This document shows positions 44,450 to 55,463 of a DNA stretch of 64,000 nt, piece by piece. Where the stretch lies: the NCBI RefSeq assembly GCF_004331415.1, contig NZ_SJOP01000014.1, forward strand, positions 1-64,000, given 5' to 3'. Below the pieces are notes generated by a model that was not told the origin of the DNA, searched no databases, and saw nothing but the letters and a program-made list of their open reading frames with translations. The DNA is from Kosakonia quasisacchari (GTDB taxonomy: Bacteria; Pseudomonadota; Gammaproteobacteria; Enterobacterales; Enterobacteriaceae). Made by a program: the position numbers and the translations under genes. Numbering within the stretch: position 1 is the first letter of the stretch; every line of letters begins with the position of its first letter.

Positions 44450-44947
44450 TTATGGTTCGCCTTCCCAGTAGTCCACGTTCTCACCGCGAAAATCGAGCTG
44501 GCGAAAATCTTCGCGGCCCTGGCTGTGCGCTTTCGCCAGAAATTTATCCGCATCCGGGTATTCGCAGATTTCCGGGCTTTCCATGGTGCTAATTGAGAGA
44601 TAACGCAGCGGCTGATCGGAGGTATTGATAATCTGGTGCGGCCACGTTTTGCCAGGCGGAATGCAGATAACATCCCCTTCCTGGATGGGCCGTTCTTCAT
44701 CGCCGATGCGCAATGTGCCGTTACCGTTCAGTACAATAAACATCTCCTCCTGCGCATGATGCAGATGAAACGGGCAGGCCCGTTTACCCGGCGGCAAAAT
44801 ATCGATCGACGCACCTAACTTGCTGGCGAGGGTGCCTTTGGTCAGCGAGCCGCCGAGCGATTCATACAGTGGCGGGCGCACGAAGTTTTCCATTTCGATG
44901 TGGTTGAAATTGCGGATCACAAACGCGGGCGGGGTTTTGTCGTTCAT
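44450..44947 (-). CDS. Cupin-domain protein
   Basis: 165 residues from the ATG at 44947. Cupin motif 1: G-K-R-A-C-P-F-H-L-H-H-A-Q-E-E (metal-binding His pair and Glu); motif 2: P-P-G-K-T-W-P-H-Q-I-I-N. Similar proteins are annotated as cupins of unknown function or as isomerase-like enzymes. It lies between the metallophosphoesterase and nifJ; not a known nif gene. Transcribed on its own. Confidence 0.82.
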   Translation of the reverse strand: MNDKTPPAFVIRNFNHIEMENFVRPPLYESLGGSLTKGTLASKLGASIDILPPGKRACPFHLHHAQEEMFIVLNGNGTLRIGDEERPIQEGDVICIPPGKTWPHQIINTSDQPLRYLSISTMESPEICEYPDADKFLAKAHSQGREDFRQLDFRGENVDYWEGEP

Positions 44948-45100
44948 AAACAGTTCCGGTAAAGGGTTCCTGTTCAGTATTGAAACACCCCTCCAGCCTG
45001 TCAATGTGTTCTGCCAGCGTAACGAGAATGAGTGGGCCGCCATTCACAGCGCCGCTGGCAGAAAGAGGTTATCCGCAATATCTACTGCGGGTGCATATCA

Positions 45101-45126
45101 GCCCGGCCGTTGCTGCACCGCCGGGC
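45101..45126 (-). terminator. Stem-loop following nifJ
   Basis: GCCCGGC (45101-45107) pairs with GCCGGGC (45120-45126), 9 bases past the nifJ stop on the minus strand. Poor T-run. Confidence 0.5.
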
Positions 45127-45134
45127 TTCAGGGC

Positions 45135-48100
45135 TTACTCCCCCGCCAGGCGCTGATACTGGGCAAAACGCTGCCGGGCATCCTGTTCCGTTTGCGCAAA
45201 CAGCTGTTCGGCCAGTGAAGGCGAGATGCGTTCAAGTGAGGCATAGCGCACTTCGCCGAGCAGAAACTCGCGAAAATCCTCTTCCGGCTCGTCGGAGTCG
45301 AGAATAAACGGTTTTTTCCCTTTTGCCAGCAGTTGCGGGTTATGACGCCATAAATGCCAGTAGCCCGCGTCAACCGCCCGTTTCGCCTCGCGCATACTGC
45401 ATCCCATCCCGGTTTTTAACCCGTGGTTGATGCACGCGGCATAGGCAATCACCAGCGACGGTCCGGGCCAGGCTTCTGCCTCGGCAATCGCCCGCAACGT
45501 CTGGGCTTTATCCGCGCCCATCGCCACCTGCGCGACATACACATTGCCGTAGTTAACCGCCATCATACCGAGATCTTTTTTGCGCGTACGCTTGCCTTCA
45601 GCGGCAAATCTGGCGATGGCTGCCGCAGGAGTCGATTTTGACGACTGCCCGCCAGTATTGGAGTAAACCTCGGTATCAAACACCAGAATATTGACGTCCT
45701 CGCCGGAGGCCAGCACATGATCCAGCCCGCCAAAGCCAATGTCATACGCCCAGCCATCGCCGCCAAAAATCCACTGCGAGCGCTTGGCGAAATAGTCGCG
45801 GTTTTGATAGAGCCGGTTGAGCAGCGGGTCGTCGCCCTTCTCCTGTTCAAGTAACGCGCTGAGCTGCCCGGCGCGCTCCTGTGTCCCTTCGCCCAGATCT
45901 TTATGTTCCAGCCACTGGCGCAGCGCCTGTTCAAGATCTGCGCCAAGCGGCGCTTCCAGCGCGTTTAACGCATCGCTGGCGATCTGTTCGCGTAATGCGC
46001 GTCCGCCCAGCATCATGCCAAGGCCATATTCGGCATTATCTTCAAACAGCGAGTTCGCCCACGCCGGTCCCTGGCCTTTATGGTTTGTCGTCCACGGAAT
46101 GGACGGTGCGCTGGCTCCCCAGATTGACGAGCAACCTGTGGCATTAGCGATCATCATTCGGTCACCAAACAGTTGCGTGACCAGCCGCGCATACGGCGTC
46201 TCTCCGCACCCTGCGCACGCGCCGGAAAACTCCAGCAGCGGCGTTTCAAACTGGCTACCTTTGACGGTCGTTTTGCTGAAGGGATTAGCTTTGGGCGATA
46301 AACCTAACGCATGATCCCAAATAGGAACCATCGCTTGCTGACTCTCCAGCGGTTGCATGGTCAGTGCCTTGCCTTTTGCCGGACAGATATCCGCACAGTT
46401 ACCGCACCCGGAACAATCCAATGGTGAAATCGCCAGGTGGTATTCATACCCTTTTGCCCCCTGAGCGGGTTGGCTCAACAGTGCAATCGGCGCGGCTTGC
46501 CGCTCGGCCTCATCCAGTAGCGCCGGGCGCACCGCCGCATGCGGACAAATAAACGCACATTGATTGCACTGGGTGCAGCCTTCGGGGTTCCAGACCGGCA
46601 CCTGCATGGCAATGCCGCGTTTCTCCCAGGCGGCGGTGCCCGGTGGGAACGTGCCATCTTCCCGGCCGATAAAGGCGCTGACGGGCAGTTTATCGCCGCA
46701 CTGGCGATTCATTGGTTCAAGAATATCGCGAATAAAGTCCGGCATCAGGCGCGTATCCTCGCGAGTATTCTCTTCCAGCCATGCCCAGCGCTCCGGCACC
46801 ATCACTTCCTGCAGCGCCTCCATGCCGAGATCGATGGCGGCATTGTTCATTTCCACCACTTTCTGGCCCTTGCGCCCGTAAGATTTCTCGACGGCCTGCT
46901 TCAGATAACCCGACGCCGTCTGGGGTTCGATAATGCCCGCCAGTTTAAAAAACGCCGACTGCATCAGCATATTAAAACGCCCACCCAGCCCCAGCCTGCG
47001 GGCTATGTCCACCGCATTGAGGGTATAAAAGCGGATCCCCTGGCGCGCAATATAGCGCTTCATCGCGTTAGGCAGCCGCGCCTCCAGCTCTTCGCCAAAC
47101 CAGGTACAGTTGAGCAGAAATGTCCCGCCGGGGTTTAACCCCTCCAGCAAATCATATTTATCGACATAGGATTGCTGCGAACAGGCGATAAAATCAGCTT
47201 TGTTGATCAGATAGGGCGAGGTGATGGGCCGTTCACCAAAACGCAGATGTGACACGGTAATGCCGCCAGATTTTTTCGAGTCGTACGCAAAATAGGCTTG
47301 CGCATACATCGGCGTGTTATCACCGATTATCTTAATCGCGCTCTTATTGGCGCTGACGGTGCCATCCGATCCCAGCCCCCAGAATTTACACGCGGTGATC
47401 CCCTCACGAGAAACCTGCACATCATACGAAGGCATCGGCAGCGAGGTATGCGTGATGTCGTCAAAAATACCCAGCGTAAAGTTATCTTTTGGCAACGGTT
47501 TTTTCAGGTTTTCAAATACCGAGACAATATCCCCCGGCAGCACATCTTTACCGCCCAGCCCGTAACGACCGCCGACAATTAACGGCGCGTTATCATGGTG
47601 GTAAAACGCATTTTTCACATCCAGACATAAAGGCTCCGCCTGCGCTCCGGGCTCTTTGGTGCGATCGAGCACCGCAATGCGTTTCACGCTGGGCGGGATT
47701 CTGGCGAAGAAGTGCGCCAGCGAAAACGGCCGAAACAGATGCACCGTCACCAGCCCGACTTTTTCGCCGCTGTCGCAAAGTGCGTCTACGACGTCCGAAA
47801 TGGTGTCGCATACGGAACCCATCGCCACAATAATTTGTTCAGCATCTTGCGCGCCGTAGTAATCAAATAAGTGGTATTCGCGCCCGGTGATGGCGAAAAT
47901 TTCCGCCATATAGTTTTCGACAATTTCTGGCAACGCATCGTAATAGCGGTTAGACGCTTCGCGTGCCTGGAAGTAGATATCCGGGTTTTGCGCCGTCCCG
48001 CGAATCACCGGATGTTCCGGATTAAGCGCATTACGGCGAAAACGGTTCAGCGCATCGCTATCCAGCAGCGGAGCGAGTTCATCATACTCCAGCACCTCGA

Positions 48101-48647
48101 TTTTCTGGATCTCGTGCGAGGTACGAAAACCGTCGAAGAAGTTAATAAACGGCACACGGCCTTTGATTGCCGACAGATGCGCCACCGCCGAGAGATCCAT
48201 CACCTGCTGGACATTGCTCTCGGCCAGCATCGCGCAGCCGCACTGGCGCACCGCCATCACATCCTGATGATCGCCAAAAATATTCAGCGAATTTGTCGCC
48301 AGCGCCCTCGCGCTCACGTGAAACACACCGGGCAGCAGTTCACCGGCGATTTTGTACAAATTAGGGATCATTAATAACAACCCCTGCGATGCGGTGTACG
48401 TTGTGGTGAGTGCCCCGGCCTGTAGCGCGCCGTGTACCGCTCCCGCCGCACCCGCTTCCGACTGCATCTCCATTAAACGGACCGGCTGACCAAACAAATT
48501 TTTCTTGCCCGCCGCTGCCCACTCATCCACGTTTTCCGCCATTGGTGTGGAGGGCGTAATGGGGTAAATCGCTGCGACATCAGTAAAGGCATAGGAGATC
48601 CAGGCTGCCGCCGCGTTGCCATCCATCGTTTTCATCTTTCCGGACAT
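45135..48647 (-). CDS. nifJ: Pyruvate:flavodoxin oxidoreductase NifJ
   Basis: 1170 residues. Splits pyruvate and CoA to acetyl-CoA, CO2 and electrons that pass to flavodoxin NifF and on to nitrogenase. The N-terminal TPP/pyruvate domains begin MKTMDGNAAAAWISYAFTDVAAIYPITPSTPM. Two [4Fe-4S] ferredoxin motifs (CTQCNQCAFICPHAAVRP and CSGCGNCADICPAKG) and a third cluster by CAGCGETPYARL follow. The TPP-binding GDGWAYDIGFGG and NTGGQSSKSTP lie near 970-1010. Divergent from nifH with a sigma-54 promoter of its own and NifA sites between. Confidence 0.97.
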   Translation of the reverse strand: MSGKMKTMDGNAAAAWISYAFTDVAAIYPITPSTPMAENVDEWAAAGKKNLFGQPVRLMEMQSEAGAAGAVHGALQAGALTTTYTASQGLLLMIPNLYKIAGELLPGVFHVSARALATNSLNIFGDHQDVMAVRQCGCAMLAESNVQQVMDLSAVAHLSAIKGRVPFINFFDGFRTSHEIQKIEVLEYDELAPLLDSDALNRFRRNALNPEHPVIRGTAQNPDIYFQAREASNRYYDALPEIVENYMAEIFAITGREYHLFDYYGAQDAEQIIVAMGSVCDTISDVVDALCDSGEKVGLVTVHLFRPFSLAHFFARIPPSVKRIAVLDRTKEPGAQAEPLCLDVKNAFYHHDNAPLIVGGRYGLGGKDVLPGDIVSVFENLKKPLPKDNFTLGIFDDITHTSLPMPSYDVQVSREGITACKFWGLGSDGTVSANKSAIKIIGDNTPMYAQAYFAYDSKKSGGITVSHLRFGERPITSPYLINKADFIACSQQSYVDKYDLLEGLNPGGTFLLNCTWFGEELEARLPNAMKRYIARQGIRFYTLNAVDIARRLGLGGRFNMLMQSAFFKLAGIIEPQTASGYLKQAVEKSYGRKGQKVVEMNNAAIDLGMEALQEVMVPERWAWLEENTREDTRLMPDFIRDILEPMNRQCGDKLPVSAFIGREDGTFPPGTAAWEKRGIAMQVPVWNPEGCTQCNQCAFICPHAAVRPALLDEAERQAAPIALLSQPAQGAKGYEYHLAISPLDCSGCGNCADICPAKGKALTMQPLESQQAMVPIWDHALGLSPKANPFSKTTVKGSQFETPLLEFSGACAGCGETPYARLVTQLFGDRMMIANATGCSSIWGASAPSIPWTTNHKGQGPAWANSLFEDNAEYGLGMMLGGRALREQIASDALNALEAPLGADLEQALRQWLEHKDLGEGTQERAGQLSALLEQEKGDDPLLNRLYQNRDYFAKRSQWIFGGDGWAYDIGFGGLDHVLASGEDVNILVFDTEVYSNTGGQSSKSTPAAAIARFAAEGKRTRKKDLGMMAVNYGNVYVAQVAMGADKAQTLRAIAEAEAWPGPSLVIAYAACINHGLKTGMGCSMREAKRAVDAGYWHLWRHNPQLLAKGKKPFILDSDEPEEDFREFLLGEVRYASLERISPSLAEQLFAQTEQDARQRFAQYQRLAGE

Positions 48648-48688
48648 TGCTCGTTCCTCGGTTCTTAGAGGTGGTGATGCCTTCGCTA

Positions 48689-48705
48689 TTGCACAGCCTG
48701 TGCCA
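48689..48705 (-). promoter_or_regulatory. nifJ sigma-54 promoter (-24/-12)
   Basis: Minus strand reads TGGCACAGGCTGTGCAA: GG and GC elements exactly 10 bases apart, 42 bases upstream of the nifJ ATG. Fits the TGGCAC-N5-TTGCA consensus well. Confidence 0.85.
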
Positions 48706-48789
48706 TTTCAGTTATTGCAGTGAATACAAGCAATTAGAAACCGGGGCGGGAAATGGATTGCGTGGAATAAGACAGCGAACACGACAGCT

Positions 48790-48805
48790 TGTTGAACTGC
48801 CGACA
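48790..48805. promoter_or_regulatory. NifA upstream activator sequence, nifJ side
   Basis: TGT-TGAACTGCCG-ACA, an exact TGT-N10-ACA. It lies about 85 bases upstream of the nifJ -24 element, the usual spacing for NifA looping. Confidence 0.75.
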
Positions 48806-48848
48806 AAGTGTGACGCCCTGCAGAGCGGGCAGCGGCTGCAAACAGAAT

Positions 48849-48864
48849 TGTGCTGTTTCGTACA
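48849..48864. promoter_or_regulatory. NifA upstream activator sequence, nifH side
   Basis: TGT-GCTGTTTCGT-ACA, an exact TGT-N10-ACA about 100 bases upstream of the nifH -24 element. Confidence 0.8.
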
Positions 48865-48958
48865 ATTGGTCAGATGTTTGTGAACTCTTTGTTCCTTCCC
48901 TTCGAAACCCTAAAATAATAAAACATTAAAAATCAAATCATTAACCACTCTGGCATGG

Positions 48959-48976
48959 CTGGTATGTTCCCTGCAC
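48959..48976 (+). promoter_or_regulatory. nifH sigma-54 promoter (-24/-12)
   Basis: CTGGTATGTTCCCTGCAC, the same sequence I recall from the K. pneumoniae nifH promoter, with GG (48961) and GC (48973) 10 bases apart. The CCC before TGC is the known weak -12 that needs NifA. Confidence 0.92.
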
Positions 48977-48983
48977 AAGGTAA

Positions 48984-49898
<915 letters not shown>

Positions 49899-49914
49899 CG
49901 ACAGGAGCACTCCC

Positions 49915-51363
49915 ATGAGCAATGCAACAGGCGAACGTAACCTGGAGATCATCGAGCAGGTGCTGGAGGTTTTCCCGGAGAAGACGCGCAAAGAACGCAG
50001 AAAACACATGATGGTAACGGACCCGGAGCAGGAAAGCGTCGGCAAGTGCATCATCTCTAACCGCAAATCGCAGCCGGGCGTGATGACCGTGCGCGGCTGC
50101 TCGTACGCCGGTTCGAAAGGGGTGGTATTTGGGCCAATAAAGGATATGGCGCATATCTCGCACGGCCCGATCGGCTGCGGGCAATACTCCCGCGCCGGAC
50201 GTCGTAACTACTATACCGGCGTCAGCGGCGTAGACAGTTTTGGCACGCTCAACTTCACCTCCGATTTCCAGGAGCGCGATATCGTGTTTGGCGGTGACAA
50301 GAAGCTCACCAAACTGATTGAAGAGCTCGAAGAACTGTTTCCGCTGACCAAAGGCATTTCGATTCAGTCGGAATGCCCGGTCGGCCTGATTGGCGATGAC
50401 ATTGAGGCTGTCGCTAACGCCAGCCGCAAAGCGATCAACAAACCGGTTATTCCGGTGCGTTGCGAAGGCTTTCGCGGTGTGTCGCAATCCCTCGGTCACC
50501 ATATTGCCAACGATGTGATCCGCGACTGGGTGCTGGATAACCGCGAAGGCAAACCGTTCGAAACCACCCCTTACGATGTGGCGATCATCGGCGATTACAA
50601 CATCGGTGGCGATGCCTGGGCATCGCGCATTTTGCTCGAAGAGATGGGGTTGCGGGTAGTGGCGCAGTGGTCTGGCGACGGCACACTGGTGGAGATGGAA
50701 AACACACCGTTCGTCAAATTGAACCTGGTGCACTGCTACCGCTCAATGAACTACATCTCGCGCCATATGGAAGAGAAGCACGGTATTCCGTGGATGGAAT
50801 ACAACTTCTTTGGCCCGACGAAAATCGCGGAATCGCTGCGCAAAATCGCCGACCAGTTTGACGACACCATTCGCGCTAACGCCGAAGCGGTGATCGCCAA
50901 ATACCAGGCGCAGAACGACGCCATTATCGCCAAATATCGCCCACGTCTGGAGGGTCGCAAAGTGCTGCTCTATATGGGCGGGCTGCGTCCGCGCCATGTG
51001 ATTGGTGCCTATGAAGACCTGGGGATGGAGATCATCGCCGCCGGTTACGAGTTTGGTCATAACGATGATTACGACCGCACTCTGCCGGATCTGAAAGAAG
51101 GCACGCTGCTGTTTGATGACGCCAGCAGCTATGAGCTGGAGGCGTTTGTCAACGCGCTGAAACCGGATCTCATCGGTTCCGGCATCAAAGAAAAATACAT
51201 CTTTCAGAAAATGGGTGTGCCGTTTCGCCAGATGCACTCCTGGGATTACTCCGGCCCGTACCACGGCTATGACGGCTTCGCCATCTTCGCCCGCGATATG
51301 GATATGACGCTCAACAACCCCGCCTGGGGCCAGTTGACCGCGCCGTGGCTGAAATCCGCCTGA
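49915..51363 (+). CDS. nifD: Nitrogenase molybdenum-iron protein alpha chain NifD
   Basis: 482 residues from the ATG at 49915 (GACAGGAG site; the family start MSNATGERN). P-cluster ligands C62, C88 and C154 are all present. C274 and H441 are the FeMo-cofactor ligands, with R95 and H194 equivalents near the cofactor pocket. 16 bases after nifH. It forms the alpha2beta2 tetramer with NifK and holds the N2-reducing FeMo-co. Confidence 0.99.
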   Translation: MSNATGERNLEIIEQVLEVFPEKTRKERRKHMMVTDPEQESVGKCIISNRKSQPGVMTVRGCSYAGSKGVVFGPIKDMAHISHGPIGCGQYSRAGRRNYYTGVSGVDSFGTLNFTSDFQERDIVFGGDKKLTKLIEELEELFPLTKGISIQSECPVGLIGDDIEAVANASRKAINKPVIPVRCEGFRGVSQSLGHHIANDVIRDWVLDNREGKPFETTPYDVAIIGDYNIGGDAWASRILLEEMGLRVVAQWSGDGTLVEMENTPFVKLNLVHCYRSMNYISRHMEEKHGIPWMEYNFFGPTKIAESLRKIADQFDDTIRANAEAVIAKYQAQNDAIIAKYRPRLEGRKVLLYMGGLRPRHVIGAYEDLGMEIIAAGYEFGHNDDYDRTLPDLKEGTLLFDDASSYELEAFVNALKPDLIGSGIKEKYIFQKMGVPFRQMHSWDYSGPYHGYDGFAIFARDMDMTLNNPAWGQLTAPWLKSA

Positions 51364-51418
51364 TTTTTATCCTGTTATCCCGCTTGTTCACCGATTTGTG
51401 GCGCGGGAGGAGAACACC

Positions 51419-52981
51419 ATGAGCCAGACTGCTGAGAAAATACAGAATTGCCATCCCCTGTTTGAACAGGATGCTTACCAGACGTTATTTGCCGGTAAAC
51501 GGGCATTCGAAGAGGCACACTCGCCGGAGCGTGTGCAGGAAGTTTTTCAATGGACCACTACCCCGGAATACGAAGCGCTGAACTTCAAACGCGAAGCGCT
51601 GACTATCGACCCGGCAAAAGCCTGCCAGCCGCTGGGCGCGGTGCTCTGTTCGCTGGGGTTTGCCAATACCCTACCGTATGTGCACGGTTCACAGGGTTGC
51701 GTGGCCTATTTCCGTACTTACTTTAACCGCCACTTTAAAGAACCGGTGGCCTGCGTGTCGGATTCAATGACGGAAGACGCGGCGGTGTTCGGCGGTAATA
51801 ACAACCTCAATACCGGGCTACAAAACGCCAGCGCGCTGTATAAACCGGAGATTATCGCCGTCTCTACCACCTGTATGGCGGAAGTGATCGGTGATGATTT
51901 GCAGGCCTTTATCGCTAACGCCAAAAAAGATGGTTTCCTGGATGCCGCCATCCCCGTGCCCTATGCACATACCCCCAGTTTCATTGGTAGCCATATCACC
52001 GGCTGGGACAACATGTTTGAAGGCTTTGCCCGTACCTTTACGGCAAGCCATGAAGCACAGCCCGGTAAAATTTCACGCCTCAACCTGGTGACCGGGTTTG
52101 AAACCTATCTCGGTAATTTCCGTGTGCTGAAACGCATGATGGAGCAAATGGAGGTGCAGGCAAGTTTGCTCTCCGATCCGTCGGAAGTGCTTGATACCCC
52201 TGCCAACGGGCATTATCAGATGTACGCAGGTGGTACAACGCAGCAAGAGATGCGCGATGCGCCGGACGCTATCGACACGCTGCTGCTGCAACCCTGGCAA
52301 CTGGTGAAAAGCAAAAAAGTGGTGCAGGAGATGTGGAAACAGCCTGCCACCGAGGTTTCCATTCCCGTTGGGCTGGCAGGAACAGACGAACTGTTGATGG
52401 CGATTAGCCAGTTAACCGGTAAGGCCATCCCCGATACGCTGGCGCTGGAGCGCGGGCGGCTGGTCGATATGATGCTCGACTCTCACACCTGGCTACACGG
52501 TAAAAAATTCGGTCTGTTTGGCGACCCGGATTTTGTCATGGGATTGACCCGTTTCCTGCTGGAACTGGGCTGCGAACCGACCGTTATCCTCTGTCACAAC
52601 GGTAACAAACGCTGGCAGAAAGCGATGAAGAAAATGCTCGAGGCCTCACCGTACGGCCAGGAGAGCGAAGTGTTTATCAACTGCGACTTGTGGCATTTTC
52701 GCTCGCTGATGTTTACCCGCCAGCCGGATTTTATGATTGGCAACTCGTACGGCAAGTTCATTCAGCGCGATACCTTAGCCAAGGGTGAACAGTTTGAAGT
52801 CCCGCTGATCCGCCTCGGTTTTCCGTTGTTCGACCGTCACCATCTGCACCGACAGACAACCTGGGGCTATGAGGGCGCCATGAGCATTCTCACTACGCTG
52901 GTGAATGCGGTGCTGGAGAAAGTAGACAAAGAGACCATCAAGCTCGGCAAAACCGACTACAGCTTCGATCTTATCCGTTAA
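51419..52981 (+). CDS. nifK: Nitrogenase molybdenum-iron protein beta chain NifK
   Basis: 520 residues from the ATG at 51419, after GGGAGGAG. P-cluster ligands are C69 (ACQPLGAVLCSLG), C94 (HGSQGCVAYFRTYF) and C152 (STTCMAEVIGDD). It partners NifD. The gap to nifD (55 bases) contains a weak CCCGC/GCGGG pairing. Complete, no odd residues seen. Confidence 0.99.
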   Translation: MSQTAEKIQNCHPLFEQDAYQTLFAGKRAFEEAHSPERVQEVFQWTTTPEYEALNFKREALTIDPAKACQPLGAVLCSLGFANTLPYVHGSQGCVAYFRTYFNRHFKEPVACVSDSMTEDAAVFGGNNNLNTGLQNASALYKPEIIAVSTTCMAEVIGDDLQAFIANAKKDGFLDAAIPVPYAHTPSFIGSHITGWDNMFEGFARTFTASHEAQPGKISRLNLVTGFETYLGNFRVLKRMMEQMEVQASLLSDPSEVLDTPANGHYQMYAGGTTQQEMRDAPDAIDTLLLQPWQLVKSKKVVQEMWKQPATEVSIPVGLAGTDELLMAISQLTGKAIPDTLALERGRLVDMMLDSHTWLHGKKFGLFGDPDFVMGLTRFLLELGCEPTVILCHNGNKRWQKAMKKMLEASPYGQESEVFINCDLWHFRSLMFTRQPDFMIGNSYGKFIQRDTLAKGEQFEVPLIRLGFPLFDRHHLHRQTTWGYEGAMSILTTLVNAVLEKVDKETIKLGKTDYSFDLIR

Positions 52982-52990
52982 CCATCACAT

Positions 52991-53009
52991 GCCCCGCGTC
53001 ACGCGGGGC
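52991..53009 (+). terminator. Intercistronic hairpin between nifK and nifT
   Basis: GCCCCGC (52991-52997) pairs with GCGGGGC (53003-53009), just after the nifK stop and before the nifT ribosome site, without a T-run. It may protect the nifHDK message and lower nifTY expression. Confidence 0.6.
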
Positions 53010-53021
53010 CCGGGAGGCTCT

Positions 53022-53240
53022 ATGCCGGTCGTTATTCTTCGCCAGCGCGGCGCGGATCTGTATTGCTATATCGCTAAACAAGATCTGGAAGCCAGAGTTG
53101 TACAGGTTGAACATGACACGCCGGAACACTGGGGCGGCGCGCTTGAACTTGAAGGTGGACGCCGTTATTACGTCAATCTGCAACCTGGCCGCCCTACTTT
53201 TCCACTCAGTCTGCGTGCCACCCGCGACGCGCAGGTATAA
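53022..53240 (+). CDS. nifT: NifT/FixU family protein
   Basis: 72 residues from the ATG at 53022 with GGGAGG upstream; an in-frame ATG at 52989 would begin inside the hairpin and is rejected. MPVVILRQ start, YCYIAKQDLEARVV and ALELEGGRRYYVN are typical of NifT. Role not settled; dispensable in Klebsiella, possibly in maturation of nitrogenase. Confidence 0.93.
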   Translation: MPVVILRQRGADLYCYIAKQDLEARVVQVEHDTPEHWGGALELEGGRRYYVNLQPGRPTFPLSLRATRDAQV

Positions 53241-53251
53241 GGAGATGAGCA

Positions 53252-53914
53252 ATGTCCGACAACGATACGCTGTTCTGGCGGATGCTGGCGCTGTTTCAGT
53301 GCCTGCCGGAGCTGCAACCGGCGCAAATTATGGCATGGCTCACTCATAGCAGTGATGAAGTGCTGACACCCGATGGGCTGGCAGCGCTCGAACTGCCGCG
53401 ACTGGAAGCCCATTTTCCTTATGCGGAAGCATTGATGTCCAACGGGCGCTGGGCGCGGGTAAAAGCCTGTCTGCGCGGCGAATTGCCGGCGCATTTGCAG
53501 GTGCAGGCTGCCAAAAACCGCCGTCCGCAGTTGATTGCTGCTTTCTGCTCGCAGGATGGGCTAACCATTAACGGTCATTTCGGCCAGGGGCGGCTGTTTT
53601 TTATCTACGGATTTGATGACCAGGGGGGCTGGTTACATGACCTGCGCCGCTACCCTTCTCACCCGCAAAACCAGGAACCGAACGAAATCCGCGCGCAGTT
53701 GCTCAACGACTGCCATTTGTTGTTTTGTGAAGCTATCGGCGGCCCGGCAGCCGCACGGTTGATTCGTCATAATATTCACCCGATGAAAGTGGCACCGGGC
53801 AATACCATTTTGTCCCAGTGCGCTGCCATCCAGAGCTTGCTGGCCGGGCCGTTACCACCGTGGCTGGCGAAACGACTTGAGCGCGCGAATCCGCTGGAAG
53901 CTCGAGTATTTTAG
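53252..53914 (+). CDS. nifY: NifY, apo-nitrogenase/FeMo-co binding factor
   Basis: 220 residues. The C-terminal ~110 residues form the dinitrogenase iron-molybdenum cofactor domain also found in NifX (INGHFGQGRLFFIYGF, IGGPAAARLIRHNIHPMKV). The N-terminal part is a helical domain. NifY binds apo-NifDK and FeMo-co to help insertion. Last gene of nifHDKTY, followed by a strong terminator. Confidence 0.95.
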   Translation: MSDNDTLFWRMLALFQCLPELQPAQIMAWLTHSSDEVLTPDGLAALELPRLEAHFPYAEALMSNGRWARVKACLRGELPAHLQVQAAKNRRPQLIAAFCSQDGLTINGHFGQGRLFFIYGFDDQGGWLHDLRRYPSHPQNQEPNEIRAQLLNDCHLLFCEAIGGPAAARLIRHNIHPMKVAPGNTILSQCAAIQSLLAGPLPPWLAKRLERANPLEARVF

Positions 53915-53919
53915 CCCCC

Positions 53920-53949
53920 AAACGCCCCCCGCTATGGGGGCGTTTTTTT
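53920..53949 (+). terminator. Rho-independent terminator of nifHDKTY
   Basis: AAACGCCCCC (53920-53929) pairs with GGGGGCGTTT (53936-53945), followed by a run of T. Six bases past the nifY stop. Confidence 0.93.
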
Positions 53950-53969
53950 GGCGTGGGCATTGCGCCAAT

Positions 53970-53985
53970 TGTCTGCTTTGTCACA
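53970..53985. promoter_or_regulatory. NifA upstream activator sequence for nifE
   Basis: TGT-CTGCTTTGTC-ACA, an exact TGT-N10-ACA about 45 bases before the nifE -24 element and just after the nifY terminator. Confidence 0.75.
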
Positions 53986-54026
53986 AAGCGCACAACACTT
54001 TCTCCTTAAAAATCAATCACTCTTTT

Positions 54027-54044
54027 CTGGCTTGCGATTTGCAC
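54027..54044 (+). promoter_or_regulatory. nifE sigma-54 promoter (-24/-12)
   Basis: CTGGCTTGCGATTTGCAC with GG (54029) and GC (54041) 10 bases apart, 35 bases before the nifE ATG. Strong match including TTTGC. Confidence 0.9.
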
Positions 54045-54079
54045 CGTTAACGCTAACCCAACCAGAAAATGAGGTGATG

Positions 54080-55453
54080 ATGAAGGGGAACGATATCCTG
54101 GCGCTGCTCGATGAGCCTGCCTGCGAGCATAACCATAAACAGAAATCTGGCTGTAGCGCGCCAAAACCCGGTGCCACCGCCGGAGGTTGCGCCTTCGACG
54201 GCGCACAAATCACCCTGCTGCCGTTTTCCGATGTGGCGCATCTGGTACATGGCCCGATTGGCTGCGCCGGTAGTTCATGGGATAACCGCGGCAGCCTGAG
54301 CTCTGGTCCACGCATCAACCGGCTTGGATTCACCACCGATTTGAACGAGCAGGATGTCATCATGGGGCGTGGCGAACGGCGGCTGTTCCACGCAGTACGC
54401 CATATTGTCGACCGCTATCACCCGGCGGCGGTATTTATTTACAACACCTGTGTTCCGGCAATGGAAGGCGATGACATTGAAGCTGTCTGCCAGGCTGCGG
54501 CAACCGCCACCGGAGTGCCCGTGATTGCCGTTGATGTGGCCGGTTTTTACGGTAGCAAAAACCTGGGTAACCGCCTGGCGGGCGACGTGATGGTGAAAAA
54601 AGTCATCGGCGGACGCGAACCCGCGCCGTGGCCGGAAAATACGCCTTTTGCCCCGGCGCATCGCCATGACATTGGCCTGATTGGCGAATTTAACATCGCC
54701 GGAGAGTTCTGGCATATCCAGCCGCTGCTGGATGAGCTGGGAATTCGCATCCTGGGTTCCCTTTCCGGCGACGGGCGTTTTGCCGAGATCCAGACGTTGC
54801 ACCGTGCGCAGGTCAATATGTTGGTTTGCTCCAGAGCGCTGATTAATGTCGCCAGATCGCTGGAGCAACGCTACGGCACACCGTGGTTTGAAGGCAGTTT
54901 TTATGGCGTTCGCGCCACCTCCGATGCCCTGCGCCAGCTGGCAACACTCACCGGCGATAACGATTTAATGGCGCGAACCGAGCAACTGATCGCGCGTGAG
55001 GAGCACGCAGCAGAACAGGCGCTGGTGTCGCTGCGCGAACGTTTACGCGGCAGAAAGGTGCTGCTTTATACCGGCGGCGTTAAATCCTGGTCAGTCGTTT
55101 CGGCACTGCAGGATCTCGGCATGACGGTCGTCGCTACCGGAACCCGCAAATCCACCGAAGAGGATAAACAGCGCATCCGTGAACTGATGGGCGATGACGC
55201 TATCATGCTGGATGAGGGCAATGCCCGCTCCTTGCTGGATGTGGTTTATCGCTACAAAGCCGACATGATGATCGCTGGCGGACGCAATATGTACACCGCC
55301 TATAAAGCGCGTCTGCCCTTTCTGGATATTAACCAGGAACGTGAACACGCTTTTGCCGGTTATCGCGGCATCATCACCCTTGCCGAACAACTTTGTCAGA
55401 CCCTGGAAAGCCCGGTCTGGCCGCAAACGCATACCCGCGCGCCGTGGCAATAA
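54080..55453 (+). CDS. nifE: FeMo-cofactor scaffold NifE
   Basis: 457 residues from the second of two adjacent ATGs (54080), best spaced to GAGG and giving the family start [21 protein letters not shown]. Related to Nif[19 protein letters not shown] and [16 protein letters not shown] carry the conserved cluster cysteines. With NifN it forms the scaffold on which the L-cluster is turned into FeMo-co. First gene of nifENX. Confidence 0.97.
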   Translation: MKGNDILALLDEPACEHNHKQKSGCSAPKPGATAGGCAFDGAQITLLPFSDVAHLVHGPIGCAGSSWDNRGSLSSGPRINRLGFTTDLNEQDVIMGRGERRLFHAVRHIVDRYHPAAVFIYNTCVPAMEGDDIEAVCQAAATATGVPVIAVDVAGFYGSKNLGNRLAGDVMVKKVIGGREPAPWPENTPFAPAHRHDIGLIGEFNIAGEFWHIQPLLDELGIRILGSLSGDGRFAEIQTLHRAQVNMLVCSRALINVARSLEQRYGTPWFEGSFYGVRATSDALRQLATLTGDNDLMARTEQLIAREEHAAEQALVSLRERLRGRKVLLYTGGVKSWSVVSALQDLGMTVVATGTRKSTEEDKQRIRELMGDDAIMLDEGNARSLLDVVYRYKADMMIAGGRNMYTAYKARLPFLDINQEREHAFAGYRGIITLAEQLCQTLESPVWPQTHTRAPWQ

Positions 55454-55463
55454 GGAGCTAACA